From the NCBI GenBank assembly GCA_036785705.1, contig JAWUZG010000001.1, positions 8,184,001-8,248,000 on the forward strand: a stretch of 64,000 bases of DNA, written 5' to 3'. Numbering within the stretch: the first letter of the stretch is position 1; every line of letters begins with the position of its first letter. The DNA comes from Acanthornis magna. Taxonomy: Eukaryota > Chordata > Aves > Passeriformes > Acanthizidae. The notes beneath the pieces are model-generated. The model saw only the letters and a list, made by a program, of their open reading frames with translations, was not told where the DNA came from and searched no databases. This document shows positions 13,909-26,300 of the stretch, in pieces. The position numbers were made by a program, and so were the translations under genes.

Positions 13909-16072
13909 AACTCCCACAAAGCAGCTGGCAGGGAGGCTGGTCAACAGAAAACGGAACTGATGCCTTTGTACCTGTGCCTGCAAAAGCGACCCGTGGAACC
14001 ACCGTTAAATATGCAGTGAGGAAGGATATCCCTGCTGCTGCTATTTGAGATTCTTGTTCAGGTATCCAGGTAAAACCAGAGTTTTAGACTTAATCTTGTT
14101 GTGAAGCAGCTTCTTCACAACAAACTCCAATTTCTACTGTAGAGTTTCAAATACAACAGATCTATCCATGTTACTTCATAACAGCAGCTTTCATTTGTTT
14201 TGATTTGAAGATGATTCTTACATAGCAGATGTTGGAGTTACTCTTGCTTTAGTCTGCTTATAAACATTTGTAGGAAATCATATAGTTTGTCTTAAATTAA
14301 CCAGTCTAGAGACAAATCATGTGCAATAACAAAATCCATACAATGCCAACACACAACAGGGTTGTATTTTCAGTGTTTGAAACTGCCCCAAAAAAAGACG
14401 CCTTTTTTTTTTTTTTTTACAAATATACAGTGTAAATTGACTCTCTTCACATGAAATATTAAAAAATTATATGACTCACCATGTTTTGGATATTTGGCCT
14501 TATTTCAGATTGGCTTAGACTTCAAAATCAAGTTCTGTCAATTTAAATCCAAAATCTGAATGTCAAGCAGCATATCTTGCTGAACAATTGTGGGTTTAAA
14601 ATTTCAGTTATTTTGTAAATACAAGCACTGAGTCTCACTTGTGATTCTCTGTCTCACATGAAATACTGAGTTTTCAGACAGAAAGCAACAGTTCTGGGGT
14701 TTAGGGCTTGCCTTAGGACAAGCCTACTGTCTACAGGAGCCTCCAGTCCTAGAACCACACAGTTGGACTGTTTATACCACCTTACACAGATTATTTTGTT
14801 TTACACCTTCTAGAGGCGCTGCAGTTTCAGTATTGAACAACACCATCTTGTACATTTAGTAGCTTTTTTTTACTATCCCCATGCACTGTCTTATGAATAA
14901 CAGTCTGATGAAGCAGAGTTTTCAGGATAGTCTGATCTTCCTTTGGTATTCTGTTAGTTGTTACAAGATGAAAGAACCACTGAAGGAATTTGTGTTAAAT
15001 GTCAGTCTCAGAGAATGACGTACAAAACAGCCTCATTCTATTTTCTGCACAGAGATTGACTAGAATTTTTTTTTTAATCTTTCTTTTTGGGGGAATACAT
15101 ATGGAAAATTCTTATGTGATGCTGAATTTCCTTGGAATTTTAAGAATTTATATGGGATGAGAAGTTGCCCTTTTAATATTTTTTTTCTTTTTTTTGGAAA
15201 TTGACTTTGAGGATGTATTTTAAAATTCAGTTAATGCAAGATTATTTTTTTTCCATCCCTAAAAGCGCTTAAATAATTCTGTGATTAAATATAAGTACAT
15301 AAAGCTAAATAAATTATTTTCCCTCTTGCTACTTTATAAACACAAACCTCATATATTTACTACAGCATTTACTGTTGCAGTGCTTGTTCATGCTTTGTGG
15401 GTTTCATATTAAGGAAGCAGAATGGGAGGTAAGGTCACTTAGATCATGCAGACATGCAGAACTGCTTTGGAAGTCACCTTTGCATTCATGTGGAGAAGAA
15501 ATGAAGGGGAAGCTCAGCCAAAAGGGAAACAGTTTCTCAGTTTACTCTCTGACATGCCAAATGATGAGTACCTGCCCTGTGGGAAAGTGGCACACAGTAA
15601 TTGTATCAACAACATGGAAGCTTCAGAGAGAGAATTCAAGCCCATGAGATTTGGAAGGATGAATAACAGGAACTGAGAGAAACAGAAAAATTAATCAACA
15701 GCACTTTCCAGGACATGTTGGAACCATCTAATCTTCAAAGGGGCACAAGTTCTACCTAATGAGATGGAGCTGCTCATTAAGAAATTCAGAAATATCACAG
15801 AAGATGGAAAAGGTAAAAAAATTCTGAATGATAGGTTTTCTCCATTATATAATATAAATGTAGCATCTAGGAACTCAGACTGGAAGAGAGGGAAAGTAGT
15901 GCTAAGAGTAGAAGACATAATCCTTGGGCAAAAAGATAAACAAGTTTGCTGCTTCGAGGATGATTACATAAAGACTTTTGCCTGCCACAAATGTGGTAGA
16001 CATCATAAGGAATTACAACCCAAACAGACAAAGTAAAAGTGGGGGAAATGCTTGTTGAGACACTTTGTTGGC
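13909..16072. other. Unique DNA with homopolymer runs, no gene seen
   Basis: This contains a 16-T run at 14403-14418 and T-rich stretches near 15068-15260. An open frame at 15764-16036 includes a cysteine/histidine cluster (CHKCGRHH), but the spacing does not fit a known zinc-knuckle or zinc-finger pattern. It may be remains of an old element lying upstream of the CR1 at 16073, which I could not establish. Confidence 0.5.
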
Positions 16073-16528
16073 TTGTCTAAAGAAGGGCGATGGAGCTGGT
16101 GAAGGGTGTGGAGCACAAGTCTGATGAGGAGCAGCTGAGAGAGCTGGGGGTGTTTATCCTGGAGGAAAGGAGGCTCAGGGGGGACTTTATTGCTCTCTGC
16201 AACTGCCTGAAATGAGGGGACAGCCAGGTGGGGTTGGGCTCTTCTCACAGGTATCAAATGGCAGGACGAGAGGAAATGGCCTCAAGTTGCACAAGGGGAG
16301 GTTTAGATTGAATGTTAGGAAACTTTTCTTCGTCGAAAACATTGTCTGACACTGGAATACGCTCCCCTGGGAAGTGACAGAAACACAATCCCTAAAAGTG
16401 TTCAAAAGGTGTGTGAATTTGGCACTTAGGGATATGGTTTAGTGAGGACTTGGCAGTGCTGGGTTAACTGTTCAACTCAATGATCTTGGAGGTTTTTTCC
16501 AACCTTGACAATTTCATGATTCTGTAAT
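16073..16528 (+). mobile_element. CR1 LINE, 5'-truncated, plus strand
   Basis: The match begins abruptly at agaagggcgatggagctggt and continues through the conserved CR1 blocks around 16130-16200 (gagagctgggggtgttta) and 16270-16330 (ggaaatggcctcaagttgc). It ends in a degraded terminus, catgattctgtaat. It covers only the last few hundred bases of a CR1, mostly 3' UTR plus the very end of ORF2, so it has no coding capacity. It lies in the same orientation as, and about 130 bp before, a much older CR1. Confidence 0.92.
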
Positions 16529-16659
16529 GGGAAGACAAAATTACTCAGGTTCGTTGTGAATAAAGGTGATTTGAACAGGAGAGGTGAACCCTAAGGGGGA
16601 AAAAAAAACAGCTGGCATTTAAAATCAAGAGGATTGTGAGGGAATTTTTAAAATAAATG

Positions 16660-18175
16660 GTGGAGGAGTGCCAGCACTTGCAGTGGTATTACAAAAAAGA
16701 AACCCAAGGAGGCCAAAGTATAAGGGAGAGCTCAGGAAAGACAAGTCCATTGAAGATGACAGATTAATTCTTCAAATAGGCATTAACTTTAGTAAAAAAT
16801 GGGGGCATTCTTACATGAAAATCTTTCCTTGGGAGCAAGGAGAAAAAGGTCAAGGGAGTCCATAGAGAATCTGTTTGAAACCAAAATAACTGTGGAAAAG
16901 ACTGTGGTGTAACTACACAGAAAAGATATAATAGTGGCCCTATGGATAAATACTGTTTGATTAAAAATTCAGTATTGCTTCTTTAAGGGCAAGTCCTGCT
17001 TTACAAGTGTCTTAGAGGGTTCTAAAGGAGTAAAAAATTATGTGAATAATAATTATTATTATTATTTGACTGGTTTAACCTAACCTGATTTCCCAAGACT
17101 TTTTAAAGGAAACTGAGAAGCACAGAGTTAAGAAGGAAGGCCCTGTCATGTTAAAAATATTTGATAAAATATAGAAAACTTAGAAAAGGAACAAATAAAT
17201 AGTTCTTACATATCAAGGATGTCAGCAGTGGTTTCTGTAAGGATCTGTTCTGGGACCTCTGCTGGTTAATATATTCATAAATGACCTAGAAAAGACAGTA
17301 ATCGATGATAAGGTTTGCTGGTGGTTCCAAGTTATTAAAGATAGTAAGATGAGAGCCAACTGTGAAGCGTTGCAGAAGAACTGACAAGACTGATTGGGCA
17401 ATAAAATGTCAGATGAAATTCAGTGTAGACAAATGTAAAGTGATGCCCCTGTGGGAAGCCAATTGTACCTTCAGACAAAATGGTTTATTCTGAGCTGGCT
17501 TTTACTGCTTGGGAACAAGAACTTGGGGTATGATAGTTGGTTACAAAAAATACCAGCTCTAGGCTTGTCAGCATTTGAAAACAAATTTTAAAAAATTTAA
17601 GCACATGATCTCAACATGTTGCACAAGCAATAGGTGACAAAGAAAGCTTTGACTGCTGTACAAATTCACAACTCACCCATGGCACAACTCTTCGGTTTGA
17701 AAAACATATGAGTGAGAGGTGTGACACAGACCTACAAAATCACATTGATCACAGAGTGTGGAGAGGGATGGACTGCTCAACAATAATTCAGTCAGTGAAA
17801 AAGAATCAGTCTTCATCCATGCTCGACATCAATAATAAAACTAGAGGCCACAAAATGAAGCTACTGGGAGCATTTTAGAAACAAGAGGAAGTGGTTCATT
17901 ACACCATGGATGGCAGAGCTGTATTAATGCTTGCCAAAGGCTGCTCTGCATGCAGAATGTTTAGATGTCCAGGGGGAGAGTGGATGAAATTCTGGAAGAG
18001 ACATCCTATACCGAGTTAGTACACAGACCAGCTTTAACAGGCTCAGTAATTCCAGTGAAAGCATTAGCAAGAAGCTTGTCCTCATACAGGATTCTTTCCT
18101 TATTCTGCTCTAGAGGTCTGCTTGTGGCCACTATTGACACCAGTGGTCTAGAAGGACTATTTGCCAGGCCAGAAA
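16660..18175 (+). mobile_element. Long ancient CR1 fragment, plus strand, interrupted by an ATT microsatellite
   Basis: Successive blocks follow the order of an old CR1 family: a part near 16720-16790 (ctcaggaaagacaagtccat), one near 16985-17035 (aagtcctgctttacaagtgt), the reverse transcriptase part at 17245-17300 (tctgttctgggacctctgct, tattcataaatgacctagaa), 17395-17450 (aaaatgtcagatgaaattca), and 3' UTR-like text to about 18175 (ccagtggtctagaaggacta). The order and spacing support one insertion of roughly 1.5 kb with internal losses. All frames are broken. The open frame at 17965-18315 overlaps its 3' end and is not a gene. Confidence 0.8.
17046..17067. repeat. ATT trinucleotide microsatellite
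   Basis: About seven ATT/AAT units lie inside the ancient CR1 between its 16985-17035 and 17245-17300 blocks. It is probably a secondary expansion of AT-rich sequence in the dead element. Confidence 0.8.
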
Positions 18176-21100
18176 TTATAGGACATACATTCCTATGTGA
18201 TTATCATTTCCAAAAGATGGCACCTACTTGTCAGCAATGTGATCCAAACTCTATTCATGACAGAATAAAGCTGTGTGGTCCAATCGCAATTATTTGTCTA
18301 AAAGATATCCTATAAAGTGTAAAAGAAATTTATATAGATCTACAAAATCCTGATTGAATGCTAACAGAGTTTGCACTCCTGGATTGCAAAACATTACACA
18401 AAGCTGTCTGCAACATCTGGAGACAAGGCTGTCTTCTTTGACAGGGAGTATTATTCCAACTAAAACAAAGAAATCAGATTAGGGTAGAAAGAGAAGACAT
18501 GTCTGTGCAATGAATATAATGGGCAACAAGTGAAAGAATGTTTTCAGACTTGGGTACCTGAAATTAAGCACCTGGAAAATCAGCAGATACCAAAGATATC
18601 CTTCAGTACAATAACACTTAGCATGTGCCACAGAGGTTTAAACAATAATACAAGGCATTGGACAGTTTGACCAAATAGATTTTAGAATCCATCCCTGCCC
18701 AGTTGAAAGTCTTATCAACAGGATATGAGATCCATTTAGTTTAACTTTAGATGTCTACACTGTGTCTGTACCTCAGTTAGTTGTCTGCACTTCTTTTGCA
18801 GTTAACAGAAAAATAATTTTAGCACGCAGCACAGATGATCATCCTAGGCATGCACAAAATGAGTTGTAACCAAAACGAACGCCTGTTTGTTTCCAGTGAC
18901 CATAAAAGGAGCCCAGATAATTATCTCAGATACAGAAAACTGCACTCCAGTCATCTCACCTCTAGGTGAAATTTCACAGATATCCATATGCCAAACAGGA
19001 GAACTACTTTTCTTACCTAAACATACCTATAATTTTTCAAGACTGTCCCATATTCAACAGATTCCACAGACAGAGCCCACTGCCTACTGCAGGATCTCCT
19101 TTTATTCTTCTAACCCCTGAAATACATGTTCCCGTTCCATCCCTTCCCATTGCTATTATTTTTGTCCCTCTGATCATGCATTTGATTTTCCTAACTACAG
19201 TTCTGTTCCCCATGACTGTCCACTCTTCCACAAATAGGTGACCATCTTCCCCTCCCTTTACTACAGCTGATCTCCTCCCTTGCTTTCCATGTCTAGGTTA
19301 GGGGCTACTCCTGTACCTTCATGTCCCCTCAGTCAATTTATATCTTCTTTAAAGCAAGGTCCAACATTTCCTTACCAGTGCTTTCTGTGAGATGAGGTAG
19401 GCTAAAGGACGTAAGATGAATATCCCAGGTTTTCTTTGACCATTTGGCATTCTGGAAAAATTCCTAAAATATTGTCAGCTGATTATGCAAATCCAATGAA
19501 GAGGCTGCTTTTCAAGGAATGTAGTAGTTATTGAATACAATAACTTTTAAATTATACCATAAAAGCATAAAGTCAGGGTTTATTTACACATACATGCACA
19601 GGATGTGCCTCTGGTTTTGTACCACATCAATAGTCATTTTATAATATGTATATGTCCACTGTAAATTAAATATTTTTACCTTTAAAAGGAAACACAATTT
19701 AAATTCTGACCCTTTAATAGCCCCTTAACATCCTTTATATTCAATTCAGCAGAGCAAGTTTTTCATCACAGTTTAAAAACAATCAGAGCATGAAGAGCTA
19801 GGATTTATCAGTTAAAAAACTAAAACCGTGTTCTGTTGAGCTAATTTTTGACAATTGTGTTTCACAAAGATTCACAAGTATACTTTTCATCTCAGTTTAC
19901 CTCACTACTTTAGCTTAATGCTGAGCTGAAACAAAGCCATAAGATCCAGAGCACGTTGAAAAAAGATGAAAGTTCATTTTCCAGTTTCAGTTTGTAAGTA
20001 ATGAATGATGAGATGTGCAATGTTAAGAGTTATCCATTTAAAAAATTTGAAGAACATGGCAAGCAAAAAAAAAAATCAATTGACCAGTGATCGTTAATAT
20101 TTTCTTCATTTAACACATTAATTAATTTCACATTAAAGCTTGTTTTGAGTAGCCTTTTAATGCATTTTTGTAGTTTTAAGTCCCAAATAAACAATATCAA
20201 AATACTATTAATCTTTAACTGAGCATCAATTAAAGTGAATTTCCATTCAAATGCAACTTCAAACAAATAATAATTAAAAAGACAATTATCCACCAAATAA
20301 TGAATTCACCATTCATTGATTTCCAGTGTAATAAAACTATTAGTAATAAGTAGCACAATAACAGCATGTAGTTTTATTACAACTTGGACAAATATGTAGC
20401 AGACATGCATTTTTCACAGAGCAAATAACTTCATTAAATTTACCAAATTATATCAGCTAATTAGAACAGACTCTATTTTGCAGAATATCTTTGCGAAAAG
20501 GGTGAACATTATTTAAATTAATGCTTGTTGATTTAAATGGCACTTAAAATCACTATGATATAAATGACCCATCTTGGAGCATGTTTTGGATACACACTCC
20601 AGTTTCACATGCAGGCAATGACATCTCGTTTGGAAAAGCCTGAAATCTATTCCTGTTCCATTGTTAGCTGCTCAATATTTACATTTGCAAGTCTGATACG
20701 ATTCCATCATCTGTGTTTTTGAGATGTCTGTTCCAAATTAACGTAGATTGCAAGCATTGCCTGCTTAGTCTGCTGGTACAAGGTTTTGTTAAGAAATCAG
20801 AGAACAAACAGGATTTCCACAGTTGTCATAGAAGTAGCTGAGGCATCTGGGTAGGAGTGACACACGGGAGTGAGTACATCTGCATTTTTGAACATTTGCA
20901 AGTGGCAGTGTGATTTGAAAACAATGTGAAAATAAGAGTTTTGTCGTACAGCATTTTACAGGATATAAAATGGTGGGAAATGATGAACTACTGAACTACG
21001 ACACTCAGCTGGAGAAACTGAACACTTTGCAGTGCCTCCAAACTCTTCATGATTGTCACCTAGGATAAATCAACATCTCAGATGCTGGAAGCCAGGATTA

Positions 21101-21939
21101 ATTTCTAAAAGGCATTACGCACAGAAACAATGCCCTTGAAAATTCACAAAATAAAGAAGGAAAGCTCACAATACAAAGCCCAGGGAAAAAATGGAGTTGG
21201 CACTGATATAAAATAATTGTATTTAGGAAGCCTCTTTTGATCCAATTTACCTTAGCATCGGTAATCTTCTGGAGCTGGCTACAACAGTGAAATTCAAATT
21301 TGTACAGGGTAAGCAGCCAGTTCATGCTGCATCAGAGGATGCAAGAGTGAGGGAGAGTACCGTAGCCCTCAAAAATGCTGCATTACCTGCCAAGAAAATC
21401 CAGAGGAGATATGGCACTGACAAAGCAACAAACACAAGCCAAATAATTTCTCCTTGCCTGTTCATATTTGCCACAGGGAAAACAGATATTTTTGAAATAC
21501 TTTCTAAGTTCAAATGCAAATACCCACAAAATAGAAGTCAGGTAGCATAATTATAGAACAAATTGACTAGTTGGAGGATATAAAAAACCACAGTCATACA
21601 TAAAGTTCAATTTTCAGATGGTATGATTTGTTGTAACTACTGAAACCTTTGAAAAGCCACAGGAGAGCACAGCAGTTCCTTTTAAAGCTAGATCATGAAG
21701 GATATATATACATATAGGCAAATTACATACAGAATCACACATCACTTTGGAATTACACATTAAATTGGAAGAATGCAGATGGTTCAAACAAGAGTAATTC
21801 TTTAATGCCTGCTTTTCTCTAGCCTTTACAAAAAAAAAGTCTTTAATGAACAGAACTACAATATTTTTTCAAGGAAATAGACTATAACTCAGACTAAGAA
21901 AAACAGCTTACAGAATAATTAGCTGACATAGATACATTC
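18176..21939. other. Repeat-free AT-rich DNA, no gene seen
   Basis: No transposable element was recognised. The part from about 19450 to 20760 is notably AT-rich, free of visible repeats and free of long open frames. That is compatible with conserved non-coding DNA, but conservation cannot be judged from one sequence. No promoter or exon is supported. Confidence 0.5.
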
Positions 21940-22360
21940 AAGTAGGCATGGCCTGATGTGATTCCTCCCTGGATGATTAAGGAAATAGACAAAATAAGCT
22001 CTTATTACTGTCTTTAAGAAGTTGTGAGAGACAGATAAGATCTTGAGGACTGAAAAAGGAATACCAAATTCCCTATCTCAAATTTAATGTGGAGAATAGA
22101 GGAGTCAGTGAAACACAGACTTAATCCGCCTAGTTTCAAATCTTGAAATACACTGGAAAGTTTATTAAAGATTCAGTTTGTGAATGTCCAAAAGATAATT
22201 AGATGATAAACAATGGCCAACATGATTTTGTCAAGCAAATTAATATGAAACCACTCTTGTTTCATTAAATAGCTTATTAGATCAGAACAAAAGAAAAATA
22301 TATTATGTAGCTTTATTTTAATAAGGCTTCTGACATGTAGCATCATGTTCCTTAATGTAA
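21940..22360 (+). mobile_element. Ancient CR1 fragment (reverse transcriptase region), plus strand
   Basis: The core at 22185-22355 matches the middle of CR1 ORF2 in order: gatgataaacaatggccaac, atgattttgtcaagcaaatt, then the block around 22315-22350 corresponding to the stretch before the FADD motif (aataaggcttctgacatgta). Similarity upstream, from about 21940, is weaker. The copy is old, with several stops, and covers a more 5' part of ORF2 than the other ancient fragments here. Confidence 0.65.
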
Positions 22361-25300
22361 TTAAGTAAGTACTAACTTCAAGATGAGTGAATAATTAGGA
22401 AAAAATTGGATTTCAAATTGGCTTTTACCTATGGCCTACTCTTAAAATGTTACTCATAATCCTAAACATGTCTGATCTGTTTTTCATTCTTCTCAGAAAT
22501 AGGTATTTAAAGAGGAGGCTGGGCATGTATTACATTTCTTAGCTGACCTAGAAACTTCAAACATTCTGCAGAAATCCTAGCAGATGAGATGCACTCTATT
22601 TTCTCTTTCTAGAAAATTAGGCACATCTTCGATGAAATATGGCAAATTAGTTTGGACTGATCTGATTTCATAAACCAATATTGCATTTAATCCCATTTTC
22701 CATTTATCTCCATGTCTTAATTATTCTTCTCTTCCAAATTTGTTCAAAAGGTTTTCATTATACTCAGGTCAAACTGACAGATATCTAGTTTTCAAGATTA
22801 CATTTTTTCTCTTCTCTGATATCATTACCATAATGCTGTTCTTGCTGCTGTACCATCTCCAGTTTGACAGATTCAATACAATGCCTCGCTGCCAACTTTA
22901 AAACTTAATGTACTAGTTCTTTCCAGTATTATGCAGTGTACATTATTCTTTCCCTTCCGACTGAGCATACGAACTTTGCTTCCACCTAAAATGGACAGGA
23001 ACATTCATCACTCGTTTTCCTGAAACTACAGGGGAGATGATAGATGCTGGTGCCAGCCTTCCCTTTGAGGCCACGCTTCTCCTACCAGCCTGTTCTCTAA
23101 CTCCTCCAGACATGAACTCAGTCCACACCGAGCAGCAATCAGGTTTCCTTTTGTTCAAGAACATTCAGTTTGTCAAGGCCTGTGTCGATGGCTTCTTGCA
23201 GGCTGAGCAACCAGCAAGATGCAGCGCTTCAGAAGGTGGAGGGCCCTGTCCTGCATGGTGCTCACCTGGCACGGATACCACAACCTGTGGGCTTTTTCAC
23301 TCCCTTATCCTTGTTCTCTCTTCCTTCTGCATCATCTTCATTTACAATATACATTACCGCACTCATCTCTTTTAACACTTCCAAAATATTTTGACTTCCC
23401 TCACTCAAAATATACCTTACCGAAGATTTCCTGCCAAAACACGGTTCGTGTATTATATCAAGGGTATTCTCCCCTCTGAAACCTCTGTTCACATCTTGGA
23501 AGAAGCTTTCTTCAAGGAAAACCATTCTGATTATGCAGTGCTTACTGTCCCCTGCTACTTGAGCCTGACAATCCTAGTATTAAATTCTTGTATAATTCCC
23601 AGTTTCTGGGTTAATCATGCACAAATTTTATTCTGCTAAAGCAAGTTGAAATCTTCATAGCCACTAATGTGGCTGATTTACTACTAGTTCCCTCTCTATG
23701 CATACTAGATCATAATTGTACTAATTCTAATACCTAATTGTAATACAGCATGTCACTAGTAATTTTTGCGTGTAATTCTACAGCACCAATAGTATATATT
23801 TTTCATTTTTGTCAGAGCTGGACCGATATTTAATCCCCTTACATATTTTTAACAGGAATTTATTGAAATTTTGAAATAATGTTGATTTATAGATACAGAT
23901 ATAGTAATGAATTTATTGTTTGCTTTTAAAACAGCAGCCACAGAAAAGAATAGACCCTGGGTTTAGTAATGATATATACATTTAGGCCTTGGGACCAAAA
24001 TCTGATTTGACTCATACAAAAGCTCCAGTAACTTTCTGTGAGCCTTTAATACCCAAGGTTTTGGCCCCACAAAGGACGCAGGGGCTGAAAATAGATTTAG
24101 ATATTATTTAAGAGCACAGCTTCCAATTTACGATTGGAGAATTCTGCACTTAAAGGCTTCCTGACTCTGCAATTGCCAAAGCTCCATAATACTTCAGGTT
24201 TTAATTTGTTAAGTTCCCAAGCACATGAAGCTCTGCCACAGCTCATTTCCAGGATGATATCTTTCTTGAGTAATTTGACCTCTTTGCTGCCCAAATTGTG
24301 CCAATACACCAGATGGAGCAAAAGATTGGTCACACTTTCTGGTCTCTGCTTGTGACCTCCATACTAACAGGGAGAAGACGACTTTCTCTAAGAACATACA
24401 GTTGAAAAGGCCAGGTTATCACAGCACACTGCGTCTCAATTAATGGGTGCACGCTCTTGAAGTCTATAGCAGATGGCCATTTCCTAAATCAGAACTTGCA
24501 ACACCCCTGTATAGAAGAATCCTATGTTGGACTTTATTTTGGCAGAGAGAAGGTATTGAACTTCAAGTTAAAAAAACTGTTGAAATGGTGCATGGTTGTG
24601 TCGTGTTTTGCATAAACCACTGAAATCTGATCAAGTCACCCAGGTTAACACAAGAATTAAAAATTTATTCTAGTAGATGAAATAAAATTTTAACAAATTT
24701 TAAGGCTCTATTTGCCTTACCAGGCGGCTTACATGGAGTCAGGATACACTCTGGTCTGTCAAGACCAGGATGTTGTACAATCAGGAATAAATTTAAAGTA
24801 AGCAGATTGATGGCTAAGACTTTCACTTGGAAGGTGGGAAACTATGAATTGACTCCATGGGCCTTGTCTAATTTTTATTCCAGTGAATGTACCATGTCAA
24901 GTAAATGAGAAGTCCAAAGTGCAGAGTCTTCGTCAGGCCTGGAATAACTCACATTGGAAATTCAGAATAATTGCACTAGATAATACACAATACAACATAA
25001 ATGGCCAAAATGGAAAATTCAAGCCTTCCATAGTCTCTTCAGTCATATCTGACTGTCACTTTTATTTCAAACCCAGGGCCGATGGAAGACACCAGAATGA
25101 AACAGTCCATGCCTGATCCCCATAGCTGAAGCAGGCTACTCCCAGGAGCTGGGAAGTCATACACCATGGCATTAAAAACAGACTTGTCCCCAAAGCAGGA
25201 CATACTAATCCAATCTACTAGGATTTTAACACAGCAACTTTAGGTGTAGAAAATGGAAATGCTAATGGATTTCAGATAATTACAAAATACATTAGTCCTA

Positions 25301-26034
25301 CTCTGCATTTGAGTGTTGATGTCTACTTATTCCACATTGGACTGGAAGAGTAGAAGGGAACACAAGCAGGTAATATCTCTCCATGTGAGACATTTGAGAA
25401 GAGTCTGAAAGGATAAGGATTTATGTTCATCTCTGGTTTTTCTAATAGTCAAAAGAAGTGTAGAAATGAAGTCTAGAGATAATCCTGCCCAGAATATACT
25501 AGTCAGGCTGCAGCCTGCAGTGTGTAAAGGAATCAAAGAGAAGGTACAGGGAAGGTGTATACTCTCCATGTGGGTTTATGAAGTGCCTCATAAATAAGTT
25601 TTGCTCAGCTGCCTTGATTTATTTATTTATTCTTTCCTATTTTTTTCCCCCTATTTTCTCTACCCATTTTTTTTCCTTTTCTTCAAGATGTCATACCTTG
25701 AAAGAAAGCTTTGGGGATAATAGCGCTTCTATAGTGCAGGGTGACACTCCAAAAATTTTCCATTTTGGACCTGGTTCATGGATGGGGCAGTATTGTGCTC
25801 GCAGAAAAGGCAGAGACCAAGCTGCATGGGCAGAAAATGTTGCATCTTCCTGGCCCTACAAGCAACAGCAGCAAGTTAGACAGGAGCAATCACTGTTTCC
25901 CAGCATTGGGTGAACAGACTAATATGCTTCTCTCATACATAAAAATGAAATACTGGATCTGTGTACAGACATTATATCAGTGGTTTAGCAGCAGTTAACC
26001 ACTGACACTAGAATATTATATTGCTGCCATAGAT
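22361..26034. other. Unique DNA, no gene seen
   Basis: Several overlapping short frames occur at 23037-23639 and 24097-24397 on both strands. None has a domain, a signal peptide or consistent splice context. No transposable element or RNA gene was recognised. Confidence 0.5.
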
Positions 26035-26300
26035 ATTGAAGAAGAGCTAAAGAATGGAGAGGATTCAGGGTGATTGAAAGTTTGAAAAACATTGCCTGCA
26101 ACAAAATTTTCAAAGGTCTGAATCTATTACGTTTTAAAAAAAAAAAAAAAAGGTGATTTTATTATAGGCTGTTAATTCTAATTTGGGTAACAATCTGATT
26201 GTAGCTGGCTCATCAACCTCATAAATAAAGATAAAAGAAGATTCAGTGACTGCAAATTGAAGCAAGCAAAGTTCAGATTCAGAAATAAAAGAAGGGGAGA
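26035..26300 (+). mobile_element. Ancient CR1 3'-region fragment, plus strand
   Basis: Two blocks match a decayed CR1: one near 26085-26130, where other copies carry the phrase for caacaaaaatgat followed by aagggtctgga, and one at 26245-26295 (gtgactgcaaattgaagcaa, then aagttcagattcagaaataa). A 16-A run at 26136-26151 sits between them. The identification rests mainly on the second block. Confidence 0.55.

Noticed and set aside
15764..16036. Cys/His cluster CHKCGRHH in a 90-codon frame
   Set aside because: Spacing does not fit known zinc-knuckle, C2H2 or RING patterns, and the neighbourhood is probably decayed repeat.
19450..20760. Possible conserved non-coding element cluster
   Set aside because: Only the absence of repeats and the AT-richness suggest it. 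Conservation cannot be judged from one sequence.
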